Shown here piece by piece: positions 17,265-25,606 of a DNA stretch of 64,000 bases. The stretch comes from Coriobacteriaceae bacterium. GTDB lineage: Bacteria; Actinomycetota; Coriobacteriia; Coriobacteriales; UMGS124. A program made the translations under genes and the position numbers. The notes under the pieces were generated by a model that did no database searches, had not been told where the DNA came from, and saw only the letters and a list, made by a program, of their open reading frames with translations. The stretch covers positions 5,822 to 69,821 of the forward strand of contig JAHZGC010000020.1 of assembly GCA_019421015.1 (NCBI GenBank). The letters run 5' to 3'. The first letter of the stretch is position 1, and every line of letters begins with the position of its first letter.

Positions 17265-18905
17265 ATGTCTACCAGCGCACACACCGCCATGAACCGCCGC
17301 ACGTTCACCGCCGCAGCCGGCGTTGCCCTTGCAGCCGGCGCCGCTCTCGCCGGCACCGCCCGCGCCTCCGAGACCCCCGAGGCCGCGGCCGACCAGGCCC
17401 CGCGCGACCCCATGGCCGAGCTCTGGGCCGGCGGCTACGCCAGCGAGTACGCCGACAAGGTGATCGCCGTCGAGGAGGCCGACATCGTGGTGGTCGGCGC
17501 CGGCGTCTCGGGCATCTCGGCCGCCCTCGAGGCCGCCCAGCAGGGCGTGAGCGTGATCCTGCTCGAAAGCCAGGCCATCGCCGGCGGCAACGGCAACTAC
17601 ACCGACTGCGTCTTTACCTTTGGCTCGCCCCAGCAGCTCGAGGCCGCCGAGGCCGCGGGCATGACCGTCACCGCCGACCAGATCATCCGCAGCGAGATCG
17701 AGCTTTACGACTACATGGTCGACGGCGAGCTCTGGGCCGACGTGCTCGAGCACAGCGCCGACAACACCCAGTGGCTGCTCGACGCCGGCTGCCTCACCGG
17801 CGAGACCGCGGTGTTCTACGGCGGTGAGCTGGGCAAGACCCCCACGGCCCTCATGTGGCGCGACGGCATCGGCACCGGCGGCGCCTGCGCCATGACCCCC
17901 ATGCTCGAGACCCTCAAGGGCCTGGGCGTGGAGCCCACCCTCAACACCCGCGCCCGCGCCCTCAAGGTGGCAGGCGACGGCTCGGTCTGCGGCGTGTACG
18001 CCGAGGGGCCCGACGGCGTGGTGGAGTACGACGCCAAGGCCGTGATCCTGGCCGGCGGCGGCTGGGGCGCCAACCCCGAGCTGTGCTCCAGGCTGGGCGG
18101 CTACGACATGAGCAAGAGCAGCATCTTCTCGGCCCCCGGCTGCCAGGGAGACACCCTCAAGATGGCCGCCGCCATCGGCTGCCGCCAGGACGCCGTGGCC
18201 CGCGGCTACATGTTCGGCAACGGCGTACCCGGCATCACCACCAGCTACCTCATGCAGTACCACCCCGCCGTGTGGGTCAACCAGAACGGCCGCCGCTTTG
18301 CCAACGAGGACTGCGGCGAGACCTGCCACGACTACACCGGCACCGCCGTGCGCTCGCAGAAGGACGTCTTCATCATCCTGGACGACGCCATGATCGACGA
18401 CATGGACGCCGCTCTGGTGGGCTCCCAGAACGCCGACGGCTCCATCGTCGAGGGCGTGCGCCCCGAGATCGAGGCCGCCGTGGCCGACGCCGAGAACGCG
18501 TCCGCCGTGATGGGTGCCGACGTGCAGGAGCTCGCCGAGCTCATCGGGGTCGACGCCGCCACCCTGGAGCAGACCCTGGCTACCTACAACGCCTACTGCG
18601 CCAACGGCCACGACGCTGTGTTCGGCAAGGCCGAGCAGTACCTGCGCCCGCTGGGCGACGGCCCCCTCTACGGCCTGCGCGTGAGCCAGACCATCTGCCT
18701 CTCGCTGGGCGGCATCAACACCAACCGCAACTGGCAGGTCGTCGACATGCAGAAGAACCCCATCCCCGGCCTCTACGCCGTGGGCGCCGACGGCCAGATG
18801 GTCTACCTGGGGCTTTACAACCTCAACACCTCGGGCGGCCACATGGCCGTGAACTTCGAGAGCGGCCGCTACTCGGTGAAGCACGCCATCGAGCACTGCC
18901 TGTAG
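17265..18905 (+). CDS. Tat-exported FAD-dependent reductase (fumarate reductase-like flavoprotein)
   Basis: Extracytoplasmic flavoprotein, 546 residues, of the fumarate/urocanate reductase superfamily that reduces C=C or related bonds of organic acceptors. A Tat signal (NRRTFTAAAGV) occupies residues 10-35 with cleavage after ARA. The FAD dinucleotide fold (DIVVVGAGVSGISAALEAA) is near 75-93, an adenine-side VILAGGGWGAN block near 260, and the C-terminal GLYAVGADGQ...SGGHMA FAD/active-site segment near 503-530. ATG 17265 has a strong AAGGAG site. It diverges from a MerR regulator. The substrate is not deducible; the fragment at 41431-42170 belongs to a similar subgroup. Confidence 0.9.
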   Translation: MSTSAHTAMNRRTFTAAAGVALAAGAALAGTARASETPEAAADQAPRDPMAELWAGGYASEYADKVIAVEEADIVVVGAGVSGISAALEAAQQGVSVILLESQAIAGGNGNYTDCVFTFGSPQQLEAAEAAGMTVTADQIIRSEIELYDYMVDGELWADVLEHSADNTQWLLDAGCLTGETAVFYGGELGKTPTALMWRDGIGTGGACAMTPMLETLKGLGVEPTLNTRARALKVAGDGSVCGVYAEGPDGVVEYDAKAVILAGGGWGANPELCSRLGGYDMSKSSIFSAPGCQGDTLKMAAAIGCRQDAVARGYMFGNGVPGITTSYLMQYHPAVWVNQNGRRFANEDCGETCHDYTGTAVRSQKDVFIILDDAMIDDMDAALVGSQNADGSIVEGVRPEIEAAVADAENASAVMGADVQELAELIGVDAATLEQTLATYNAYCANGHDAVFGKAEQYLRPLGDGPLYGLRVSQTICLSLGGINTNRNWQVVDMQKNPIPGLYAVGADGQMVYLGLYNLNTSGGHMAVNFESGRYSVKHAIEHCL

Positions 18906-19029
18906 GAGTCGCGCGAAAATAACCGACGCGCTCAGGCGCAGGAAGGAGCCCGAGGAACCCGCACGTGCAGGCGACCCGGGCCCCGCTTGCGAGCCGGGCA
19001 CGAGCCTTCACATCCATGGACAGCTATCC

Positions 19030-19323
19030 GTGGACGGGACTGAGGCCTTCTCGACCGATTAGCCCCTCTCGGCGGTCCCCTTGGACAGGGTTGCGATTTT
19101 CTCGACCGGACTCGCAGGCAGCCTAAGAGCAAGCGGAAAAGTGCAGGTAGACGAACCGTACCTCCCAGCCCTCAGGGTCAGAGGAGCCAAAACCGGTCAA
19201 GAAAGTTCCGGTTCTGTCCACACCGCCGCCCCCAACGTCCCAATCGGTCGAGAAAGTCGCGGCTCTGTCCACGACCCTGGCCCCGACCTCCCAGTCGGTC
19301 GAAAAAACCGCGGTTCTGTCCGC
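19030..19323. repeat. Family A phased inverted repeat array, locus 1
   Basis: The 467-bp gap (18906-19372) between convergent genes holds no gene but five copies of a 30-bp unit. Two are inverted (19030-19059, 19081-19110) and three direct (19192-19221, 19243-19272, 19294-19323). Neighbouring copies in each arm start exactly 51 bp apart. The unit is bipartite: CGGTCGAGAAA, a variable middle of about 8 bp, then TTCTGTCCAC. An 81-bp centre contains GGAAAA...GCAGGTAGA, also present (reverse strand) in the second array at 54812-55056. Confidence 0.85.
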
Positions 19324-19372
19324 CGAGTCGCCCCAGGACGTTGTGCGAGACGGAGAAGCATCCTCCGACACC

Positions 19373-19753
19373 TTAAGCACGCGACGAGATCGCCGCATAC
19401 ACGTCGGACGGCAGCCAGCGATGGCCGAACCCCAGCACCTCCGTTACGCCGCCATTGCGGCGGTATACGACACGCATGTTTGCCGGAACTCCGTTTTTCC
19501 TCTCGCTCTGAAAATGGAACGAAGACCATCCTTCAAAAACGCCAGTCAGAGGCGTCCCCTCCACCTTACCGGCAGCCAGCTGTTGTATCGCCCGCGCCAC
19601 GTTGGCGACGGCGCAAGCAAACGGCTCTTCATCCGCAATAGCCGTAGCAAGCAAGATAACGTCGTCGGCAACGGAGTCGGGATTCATACGAACACCGCGG
19701 ATTCCCGCAACCGTTTGGATGGCTGCCCGCAAAATATCGGCATCAATACTCAT
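19373..19753 (-). CDS. Putative type II toxin, RelE/ParE-like, paired with YefM-like antitoxin
   Basis: A 126-residue protein whose start overlaps the upstream antitoxin gene by 4 bp (ATGA), the classical coupled arrangement. The N-terminal half is helical. The C-terminal half has MRVVYRRNGGVTEVLGFGH followed by RWLPSDVYAAI, a beta-rich pattern like RelE/ParE toxins, though a clear catalytic triad is not seen. Function is inferred mainly from the partner and gene order. It converges with the array region downstream of the 17265 reductase. Confidence 0.6.
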   Translation of the reverse strand: MSIDADILRAAIQTVAGIRGVRMNPDSVADDVILLATAIADEEPFACAVANVARAIQQLAAGKVEGTPLTGVFEGWSSFHFQSERKNGVPANMRVVYRRNGGVTEVLGFGHRWLPSDVYAAISSRA

Positions 19754-20106
19754 ACCGCCGCCCTGTTCTGCGCGCCAGCAAGACGGTCCTCCAGAGCCGC
19801 CATGGCCGCCTGTTGCAACTCCACGCCCTCCGCCCAGCAGGAATCCTCTAGGCGCCCGGCATAAAGGCGTTCAACCTCCGACTGCTCCAGGGCGTTTTCT
19901 AGTTCCCGAAGCTTCCATGCCTGCTCGTAAAGAAACTCGTAGTCCTCGTAGGAGAGAACCACGGACTCGGGCTCGTTGCGGTCCATTACCAGCTGAGGCG
20001 CCTCTTTGGCGCGCCGCTTGACCTCCGGAAAGCGTTTCGCAACGGCGGTTGAAGACGTCATCTGCGCGCGGGTAAACGCCGGACTAGCTCCCAGCATATC
20101 AATCAT
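19750..20106 (-). CDS. Phd/YefM-family antitoxin
   Basis: A 118-residue antitoxin-like protein. The segment TSSTAVAKRFPEVKRRAKE followed by PQLVMDRNEPESVVLSYEDYEFLYE (residues about 17-62) matches the Phd/YefM DNA-binding and dimerisation fold, which includes the beta strand with VVLS. The C-terminal tail is acidic and helical, as expected for toxin neutralisation. ATG 20106 follows AAGGAGG with 5-nt spacing. Upstream sequence is very AT-rich. Such proteins autorepress their operon with the toxin as co-repressor. Confidence 0.8.
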   Translation of the reverse strand: MIDMLGASPAFTRAQMTSSTAVAKRFPEVKRRAKEAPQLVMDRNEPESVVLSYEDYEFLYEQAWKLRELENALEQSEVERLYAGRLEDSCWAEGVELQQAAMAALEDRLAGAQNRAAV

Positions 20107-20128
20107 ATCAACCTCCTTATACGAGTGA

Positions 20129-20518
20129 TTAAGAATATACCATAATTAAATACATATCATAACATCCTGCTTTTATCCCTATATAAGTACCGTCATGCCC
20201 ATGCAAGCAACGCAATGCACGATATCGCCCCATGGCGTCGCGTCGGAACCACGCCGGAGCAGGAAGCGCCAGTACGCTGACTTGGTCGGAAATCGCCAAC
20301 GCCACGCACACGAGATACAGCCCATGGCCTATGGCAGCCCCTCCAAGCAGGCGCCGCCGGCCGAGGCGCAAAGCCTCCCAGCCCACGGTGAACACGACGG
20401 GAAGCGCCACGCTGGCCACGCAGTTGAGGGCGACGAGGACGCTGGGGGAGAAAAACCCGCTCCCCCGTGCGGCCCAAACGGACCCCAGGAGCACCCCCAT
20501 AGCGATGACGGCCGTCAA
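20129..20518 (-). pseudogene. Remnant of the membrane domain of a LuxR-type regulator
   Basis: A 129-codon open stretch with three or four hydrophobic helices (for example VLVALNCVASVALPVVFTVG and LLGGAAIGHGLYLVCVALAI). The style matches the membrane domains of the LuxR regulators in this window, but there is no start region and no helix-turn-helix, and its end runs into AT-rich DNA by the antitoxin gene. It abuts the reductase fragment at 20548-20700. I read it as a scar of a lost regulator-reductase pair. A small unrelated membrane protein is possible. Confidence 0.45.
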
Positions 20519-20547
20519 CGTCCAAGGGATGCACCCGCCTCCCGGGT

Positions 20548-20700
20548 GGGATTCTGAGCGTCAACGACACGGCCATCGAGTCGTTCCTGGGCATCAGCGG
20601 CGGCGTGATGCACGAGTTCTACGCGGGCTCGATCGCCCACGCCGGCGTGACCGGCCTGCGGGCGGCCGGCGCCGCAGCCCAGGCGGCCCAGACGGCGTAA
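20548..20700 (+). pseudogene. C-terminal stub of an FAD-dependent reductase
   Basis: About 50 codons in frame to a TAA at 20698, encoding GISGGVMHEFYAGSIAHAGVTG and an Ala-rich end. This matches the final FAD/active-site segment of the fumarate reductase-like family (GG-x-x-H...G...A-H-A-G). No upstream portion of the gene survives: the sequence switches directly into the LuxR membrane remnant on the other strand. Confidence 0.6.
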
Positions 20701-20737
20701 GGTCGCCCGGCACACCTCGCAAGCACGTAATTAAAGA

Positions 20738-20782
20738 CGCGCGCGAAGCTGAGGTCTCCACCAGAGCTCGGCTTCGCGCGCG
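20738..20782. terminator. GC-rich hairpin between convergent remnants
   Basis: A perfect 12-bp stem (CGCGCGCGAAGC at 20738-20749, GCTTCGCGCGCG at 20771-20782), extendable by a CTGAG/CTCGG match, lies 3 bp past the LuxR stop. It is a bidirectional terminator candidate. Confidence 0.7.
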
Positions 20783-20784
20783 GG

Positions 20785-22287
20785 TCATCCTTGCGGCCGC
20801 GAAGCGTCTCCGTGCGCATCCAGCAGATCCATAAGCTCCTGCCGAGAATGAACGCCGAGCTTCTTGTAGAGCGTCTTCGCGTAGGTCTTGACCGTGTTCT
20901 GCGACAGTGAGAGCTTCTCCGCGGCAAATGCGATGCTGCGCCCTTTGGCAAGATAGGCCATCACGGACGCCTCCCGCTCAGAAAGACCGTAGAGCTCGAC
21001 AACGACCGCCTCGGCATCTGCGCGCACATCGGAGCGAAGGGCGGTCTTGTCCCCCCTGGGAGAAGCCATCCCGAGGGGACGCCAAGCCTCTTAAACGGCC
21101 CCCCAGTCCCAGCGAGAGCACCATAAACATGACGTAGAGCACCGACAGGGATCACCACCAGCACCACCGAACCGTTCGGCACGGTTCGGTACAGCGCGTC
21201 ACCAAAAGCAACCCCCGCCGTAAGGCCGATGTTGCCGCTTATCAGCAAAAAACGGGACCGTGCGGCAAAACGTGCGATTTCCCCGTACGGTGGTACATAG
21301 ATAGGCGACCAAAAGGCTTACAACCCTAAATACCACCTCGACCACCACGTTATAAGCCCCCAGGCACCACGTCCCCACAAACGGGAGCGCCAGAGATGCC
21401 GTGGCCACCAGAGTAAACGCCGCCTGGAACACAACGGTAAAATCCGCACGACGCGGAAACGCCAAAATCACCAGCGAGGAGATCAGAACAGACGCGGTCA
21501 GCGCCCCCAGATGCCCCAAGAGCGTCTGGACGTCTCCCGAAGAGACCTCCGCTCCATGGAACAGAACGGGCCCGGACGCCCCAAAAACAAACCCCAGCGC
21601 CATCACGGCAAAAAACGCGCGACGGGCCATGGTCAGGGCGCTTTTTGCATCGCGCTCGTCTGGGTCAAAAAACGACGAGACGCCCAGTTCACCGCCGTGG
21701 CCCTGGGGATTCATGACCTCAGCCATGCATCCCCGCTCCATCCACAGGGCCACCACGACGCACGCGGAGCAGGCAACCAGGCGCGCCACGGAAGGCATAA
21801 CTGCGAGGACGGCAAACAATCCGACGCCGACCAGCCACGAAAGGATGATTGCCGGACGCGCGACATGCTGGCCACGCCGAGCATAGAGATACAGCCAGGT
21901 GAAGCTCCCCATGCCAAACCCGCACCCCATGAGCGTTCCCGCAACGGCACTCATCACCGTGAACGAGGCCGCGAAGGAGGCCAGCGCGACCCATGCGACG
22001 CCCGCGCAGAGCATGGCCGCCTGCACGGCGTACAACATGCCGATCATCCGGTCAAACGACCGCAGGTCTTCCCGCCGACGCCACAAAACGGCAGCCATCG
22101 CCAGGCACGCCACGACGGCAACAAGCTGAAGGGCGTAGTTAAAGGAGTCGGTTCCGCGATTGCCGCGCGTGAGGAACAGCGTGTCGGCAAAGAGGACCGT
22201 GAGCCGCACTCCCCACTGCACGCCATAGCCCAGGCATTTGGGGTCGAACCCGCCACTCGCCCGTTTGGCCCGACCTTCCTGATTCAC
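20785..22287 (-). pseudogene. LuxR-family membrane regulator disrupted by two frameshifts
   Basis: A regulator with a multi-helix membrane domain and C-terminal LuxR DNA-binding domain, split over three frames. GTG 22287 (site GAGGAGAG) opens a hydrophobic domain that runs intact to about 21255 (LVAYLCTTVRGN). The reading then continues in a second frame through a hydrophobic segment (LLISGNIGLTAGVAFGDALY) to about 21090, and a third frame supplies the HTH: LSEREASVMAYLAKGRSI, then LSLSQNTVKTYAKTLYKKLG and HSRQELMDLL. Joined, it has the normal length of about 500 residues. It diverges from the reductase at 22568, which it probably once regulated. Sequencing error must be excluded. Confidence 0.75.
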
Positions 22288-22567
22288 CGCTTCCCTCTCT
22301 CCTCCCAGCGAAATATGTAGACGATTGTAGCATGGGATGTATAAGACCTTCGAGGGAAGGACTGAATGATCTTGCTTGTATATAACGCATTCTACCTGGC
22401 ATTTTGTTTTTTCACCCGTTGCGGGTGGAGCGCTTACCCCCGCAGGATGTGAGGCCGGGGGCACCCCAGCGTGCTTCGATAAGGACATGCCCGCAGCCCC
22501 CGGCAGGACGTCCGCCAAACAGGCCGCGGGCCATCCGATACCCAAAGGCAAGAAAGGACCCCTGCCC

Positions 22568-24163
22568 ATGGACGATTCGCTCAGCAGGCGTTCGTTCGTC
22601 GCAGGCACCGCCGCCGTCGCCGCGGCCGGCATCCTTGCCACTCCCCTCGTCCATACCGAGGCCGCCCTGGCATCCGAGGCCCCGGTCGAGGAACTCCAGT
22701 GCGACATCCTGGTGTGCGGTCTCGGCGCTTCGGGCGTGACCGCTGCCGTCGCAGCCGGTCGCGAGGGCGCCAAGGTCATCGCCATCGAGACCGCCCCCTC
22801 CCTCGAGGGTGCCGGCGGGTCCACCCATTGCACCGCCCCCGCCATGTTCGGCTCCAAGGCCCAGAACGACGCCAACCCCGACGTTCCCGTGACCGAGCAG
22901 GAGGCCTTCGAGTACATCTACCCCCTGACCCACTATCAGGAGAACGGCGCGCTGCTGCGCGAGATGATCCGCCGCAGCGCCGTGGTGGTCGACGAGCTCG
23001 TGGCCGCCGGCATGCCCTTCATGTTCGCCAACACCACCGTAGACGCCGACGCCCCCTTTAAGAACAAAGTCGGCTGCCTCTACCAGGTGCGCGGCGCCGA
23101 GCGCGGTGCCATCTGGGAGCAGATGATGGCCGACGCCGGCGTCGAGGTCCACTACGGTACGACCGCCGAGAGCGCGCTGGTGGGCGACGACGGGACCATG
23201 GCCGGTGTGCGTTGCGCCACCGACGACGGTTACGTGGACATCTACGCCGCCTCGACCATCCTGTGCTGCGGCGGGTTCATCTCGAACCCCGAGATGGTGG
23301 CCCAGTATTGCGGCGGCGCCAAGCTGCTCTCGTGCGGCATGCCCGCCGACAAGGGCGACGGCACGAAGATCGCCCTTTCCCTGGGCGCCCAGATGGGCAA
23401 GAACTTCTCGACCTCGGTCAACGAGTTCGGCGGGTCGAACGCAAAGGCGGCCCCCCAGGACGCCCGCGGCGCCACCGCCGAGTGCAACACCGCCCTGCGC
23501 CTGCAGATCCTGGGCCTGCCGGTGTTCGACACCCACGGCGACCGCTTTATGGACGAGGGCATCATGAACGGCCACGTTATGTACAGCGCAGAGCCGCTCA
23601 TCCGCAACAGCACCTACTACGCGCTGTGCGACCAGGCCTTCATCGACCGCATCAAGAGCGAGCCCTACGGCAACTTCATCGACTCATCGGAGCCCACCAA
23701 CGTGGCAAACATGCTCGTCGACCTGCAGCTCGAGAACATCGAGGCCGACGTCGACGCCGACGTCGAGGAAGGCTGGGCCGCCAAGGGCACCCTGGCCGAA
23801 GTCGCCGCGGCCTTTGGCCTCGAGCACCTGGAGGAGAGCGTCGCCCAGTACAACGCCTATTGCGAGGCCGGTCTCGACGAGCAGTTCTACAAGACGCCCG
23901 AGTACCTGATTCCCATGACCCAGGAGCCCTTCTACCTCATCGAGTACAACCCCGCCGGCTATCTCACCATGGGCGGCATCAAGTGCGACGCCGGCTGCCG
24001 CGCCCTCGACGCCAACAACGACCCGGTCCCCCACCTCTACGTGGCCGGCACCGACGCCGACCTGTGGAGCGTGCCCTACGTGCTGGGCGGCTCGGCCCAC
24101 GGCTTCTGCCTCTCCTCGGGCTGGCTCGCCGGCGAGACGGCCGCCAAGGACCTGCAGGCGTAA
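22568..24163 (+). CDS. Tat-exported FAD-dependent reductase
   Basis: Extracytoplasmic flavoprotein, 531 residues. Tat signal LSRRSFVAGTAAV at residues 5-35 with a likely ALA cleavage site. The FAD fold (CDILVCGLGASGVTAAVAAG) is near 44-63, a CGGFISNPEM segment near 235, a MGGIKCDAGCRALDAN segment near 468, and a terminal HLYVAGTDADLW...GGSAHGF block near 487-515. ATG 22568 follows AAAGGA; an upstream in-frame ATG at 22376 lacks a site. The divergent LuxR regulator is frameshifted, so control may be lost or altered. A hairpin ends the gene. Substrate unknown. Confidence 0.9.
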   Translation: MDDSLSRRSFVAGTAAVAAAGILATPLVHTEAALASEAPVEELQCDILVCGLGASGVTAAVAAGREGAKVIAIETAPSLEGAGGSTHCTAPAMFGSKAQNDANPDVPVTEQEAFEYIYPLTHYQENGALLREMIRRSAVVVDELVAAGMPFMFANTTVDADAPFKNKVGCLYQVRGAERGAIWEQMMADAGVEVHYGTTAESALVGDDGTMAGVRCATDDGYVDIYAASTILCCGGFISNPEMVAQYCGGAKLLSCGMPADKGDGTKIALSLGAQMGKNFSTSVNEFGGSNAKAAPQDARGATAECNTALRLQILGLPVFDTHGDRFMDEGIMNGHVMYSAEPLIRNSTYYALCDQAFIDRIKSEPYGNFIDSSEPTNVANMLVDLQLENIEADVDADVEEGWAAKGTLAEVAAAFGLEHLEESVAQYNAYCEAGLDEQFYKTPEYLIPMTQEPFYLIEYNPAGYLTMGGIKCDAGCRALDANNDPVPHLYVAGTDADLWSVPYVLGGSAHGFCLSSGWLAGETAAKDLQA

Positions 24164-24195
24164 AGGCAGGCACACACTCGCACGCCCGCGCCATC

Positions 24196-24236
24196 AAGGG
24201 CTTCTCCCCTGCTCAAACCGTGGGGGAGAAGCCCTT
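24196..24236 (+). terminator. Strong hairpin after the 22568 reductase
   Basis: A perfect 14-bp stem (AAGGGCTTCTCCCC at 24196-24209, GGGGAGAAGCCCTT at 24223-24236) lies 32 bp after the stop. The same stem core recurs at 63200-63243 after another reductase. Confidence 0.8.
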
Positions 24237-24410
24237 TGTGATGGGAGGCCACGCAGCCGGCGGGGCTAAGTGCGCGGGAGACGCTTGCCCACGGACCACC
24301 AGCGGACCGGGCAAGGCAGGCACCGCACACACTTCATACGCCCCCGCAACCGATCATACCCATGGGGTATCATGGCCCCCAAGCACCAGACCCTCAGACC
24401 GGGAGGCACC

Positions 24411-25589
24411 GTGGCGGTTCCCGAGACCTACACCCTCATGTGCAAGAACCACCGCGTCGCGCGCTTCTCCTACACGCGTCGCACCCGCACGGCCCGCCTG
24501 CTCGAAGTGTGTGACGGTAGCCGCTGGGCGCCCCCCGGTGCCTGCGGGCCCGACGGGCAGGTCGACGCGCTCAATCTCAACGGCTGGGTCTCCATGCGCT
24601 ACGTCCCCCACACCCGCGAGGGGCTCTCGGGCCTTCTGCGCGAGGCGGGGTGCGAGAACCCCGCAGACCTCATGTTCTCCTCGCTCGGCCTCAATCTGTC
24701 GGACCAGTATTGGTTCTTGCCCGACAGCATGGAGCTCGACTGGCACGATATCAACTACTTCGAGAACCCCTACGTCGACGGCCGCCCCAACGGCATAGCC
24801 ACCGCCCCCGCATGCGCACTCTTTGGACCCATGACCTCCACAGGCGGCCAGGTGGTGAAGTGGTGGGAGCGCCGCGGCACCCAGAACTACCTGGTCAAAG
24901 GTGCTACGGCCTACAACCACGAGCCGTTTGCGGAGCTGCTGGCCACCAAGCTCTACGAGCTCGTCCTAGAACCCGGCGATTACGTGCCCTACGGGCTCGA
25001 ATGGTCAGACGGAGAACCGCGCTCGGCGTGCCCCTGCTTCATCGACGCCTCCACCGAGCTAGCCACCATGGATGACCTGGTACGACGCTACGGAGACGAA
25101 AACGACCCCGCAAGAACGTCGCGGGCGACCTATATCGCGCTGCTCGAACGCCAAGGGGTCCGCGACGCACGGTGCGCCATCGACAAGATGCTGGTCTGCG
25201 ACTTTCTCATGGCCAACGCCGACCGCCACGAGTACAACCTCGGGGCGGTTCTCGATGTGGAGAGCCGCAAGATCCTGCGCGTGGCCCCTATCTACGACAA
25301 CGGTCGTGGGTTCTTTTACGGTGCGCGGCGCGAAGATCAGCTGGCAAGAGGGTTGTTCGAGTACGTCTCCAACCCGTTCGAGGCAGAGCCGCAACGCCAG
25401 CTTGAGCAGGTAGAGGACTTTGGGTGGCTGGACCTGGGGCGACTCGCGGGATTCGCAGACGTGGTCGAGGACGTGCTGGCCGGCAACGAGCTGCTCCCAA
25501 GCTGGTTCGCAGGAGCAGCGGCACGGCAGTTCGAGCTGCGGGTGGAGCAGGTTGGGCGGGCGGCGGAGAAGAGCAAAACGTCGCCATGA
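24411..25589 (+). CDS. HipA-like serine/threonine kinase-fold protein, no HipB partner
   Basis: A 392-residue protein with a HipA-type kinase core. A Gly-containing ATP-binding region with QNYLVKGATAY is near residue 160, the catalytic loop NADRHEYNLGAV (N-x-D-R-H-x-x-N) near 268, and a metal-binding DNGRGF segment near 291 in place of a canonical DFG. HipA proteins phosphorylate translation factors and cause growth arrest, normally held by a HipB repressor. No HTH partner is adjacent here, and the N-terminal 150 residues differ from HipA, so this may be a solitary or phage-related variant. I chose GTG 24411 because GGGAGG precedes it. Confidence 0.75.
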   Translation: MAVPETYTLMCKNHRVARFSYTRRTRTARLLEVCDGSRWAPPGACGPDGQVDALNLNGWVSMRYVPHTREGLSGLLREAGCENPADLMFSSLGLNLSDQYWFLPDSMELDWHDINYFENPYVDGRPNGIATAPACALFGPMTSTGGQVVKWWERRGTQNYLVKGATAYNHEPFAELLATKLYELVLEPGDYVPYGLEWSDGEPRSACPCFIDASTELATMDDLVRRYGDENDPARTSRATYIALLERQGVRDARCAIDKMLVCDFLMANADRHEYNLGAVLDVESRKILRVAPIYDNGRGFFYGARREDQLARGLFEYVSNPFEAEPQRQLEQVEDFGWLDLGRLAGFADVVEDVLAGNELLPSWFAGAAARQFELRVEQVGRAAEKSKTSP

Positions 25590-25606
25590 TGAAACGCCGT
25601 CTACAT

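Noticed and set aside
19030..19323. CRISPR array
   Set aside because: Units occur in both orientations, vary in sequence, and have 21-bp spacers with only two to three copies per arm; no cas genes are nearby.
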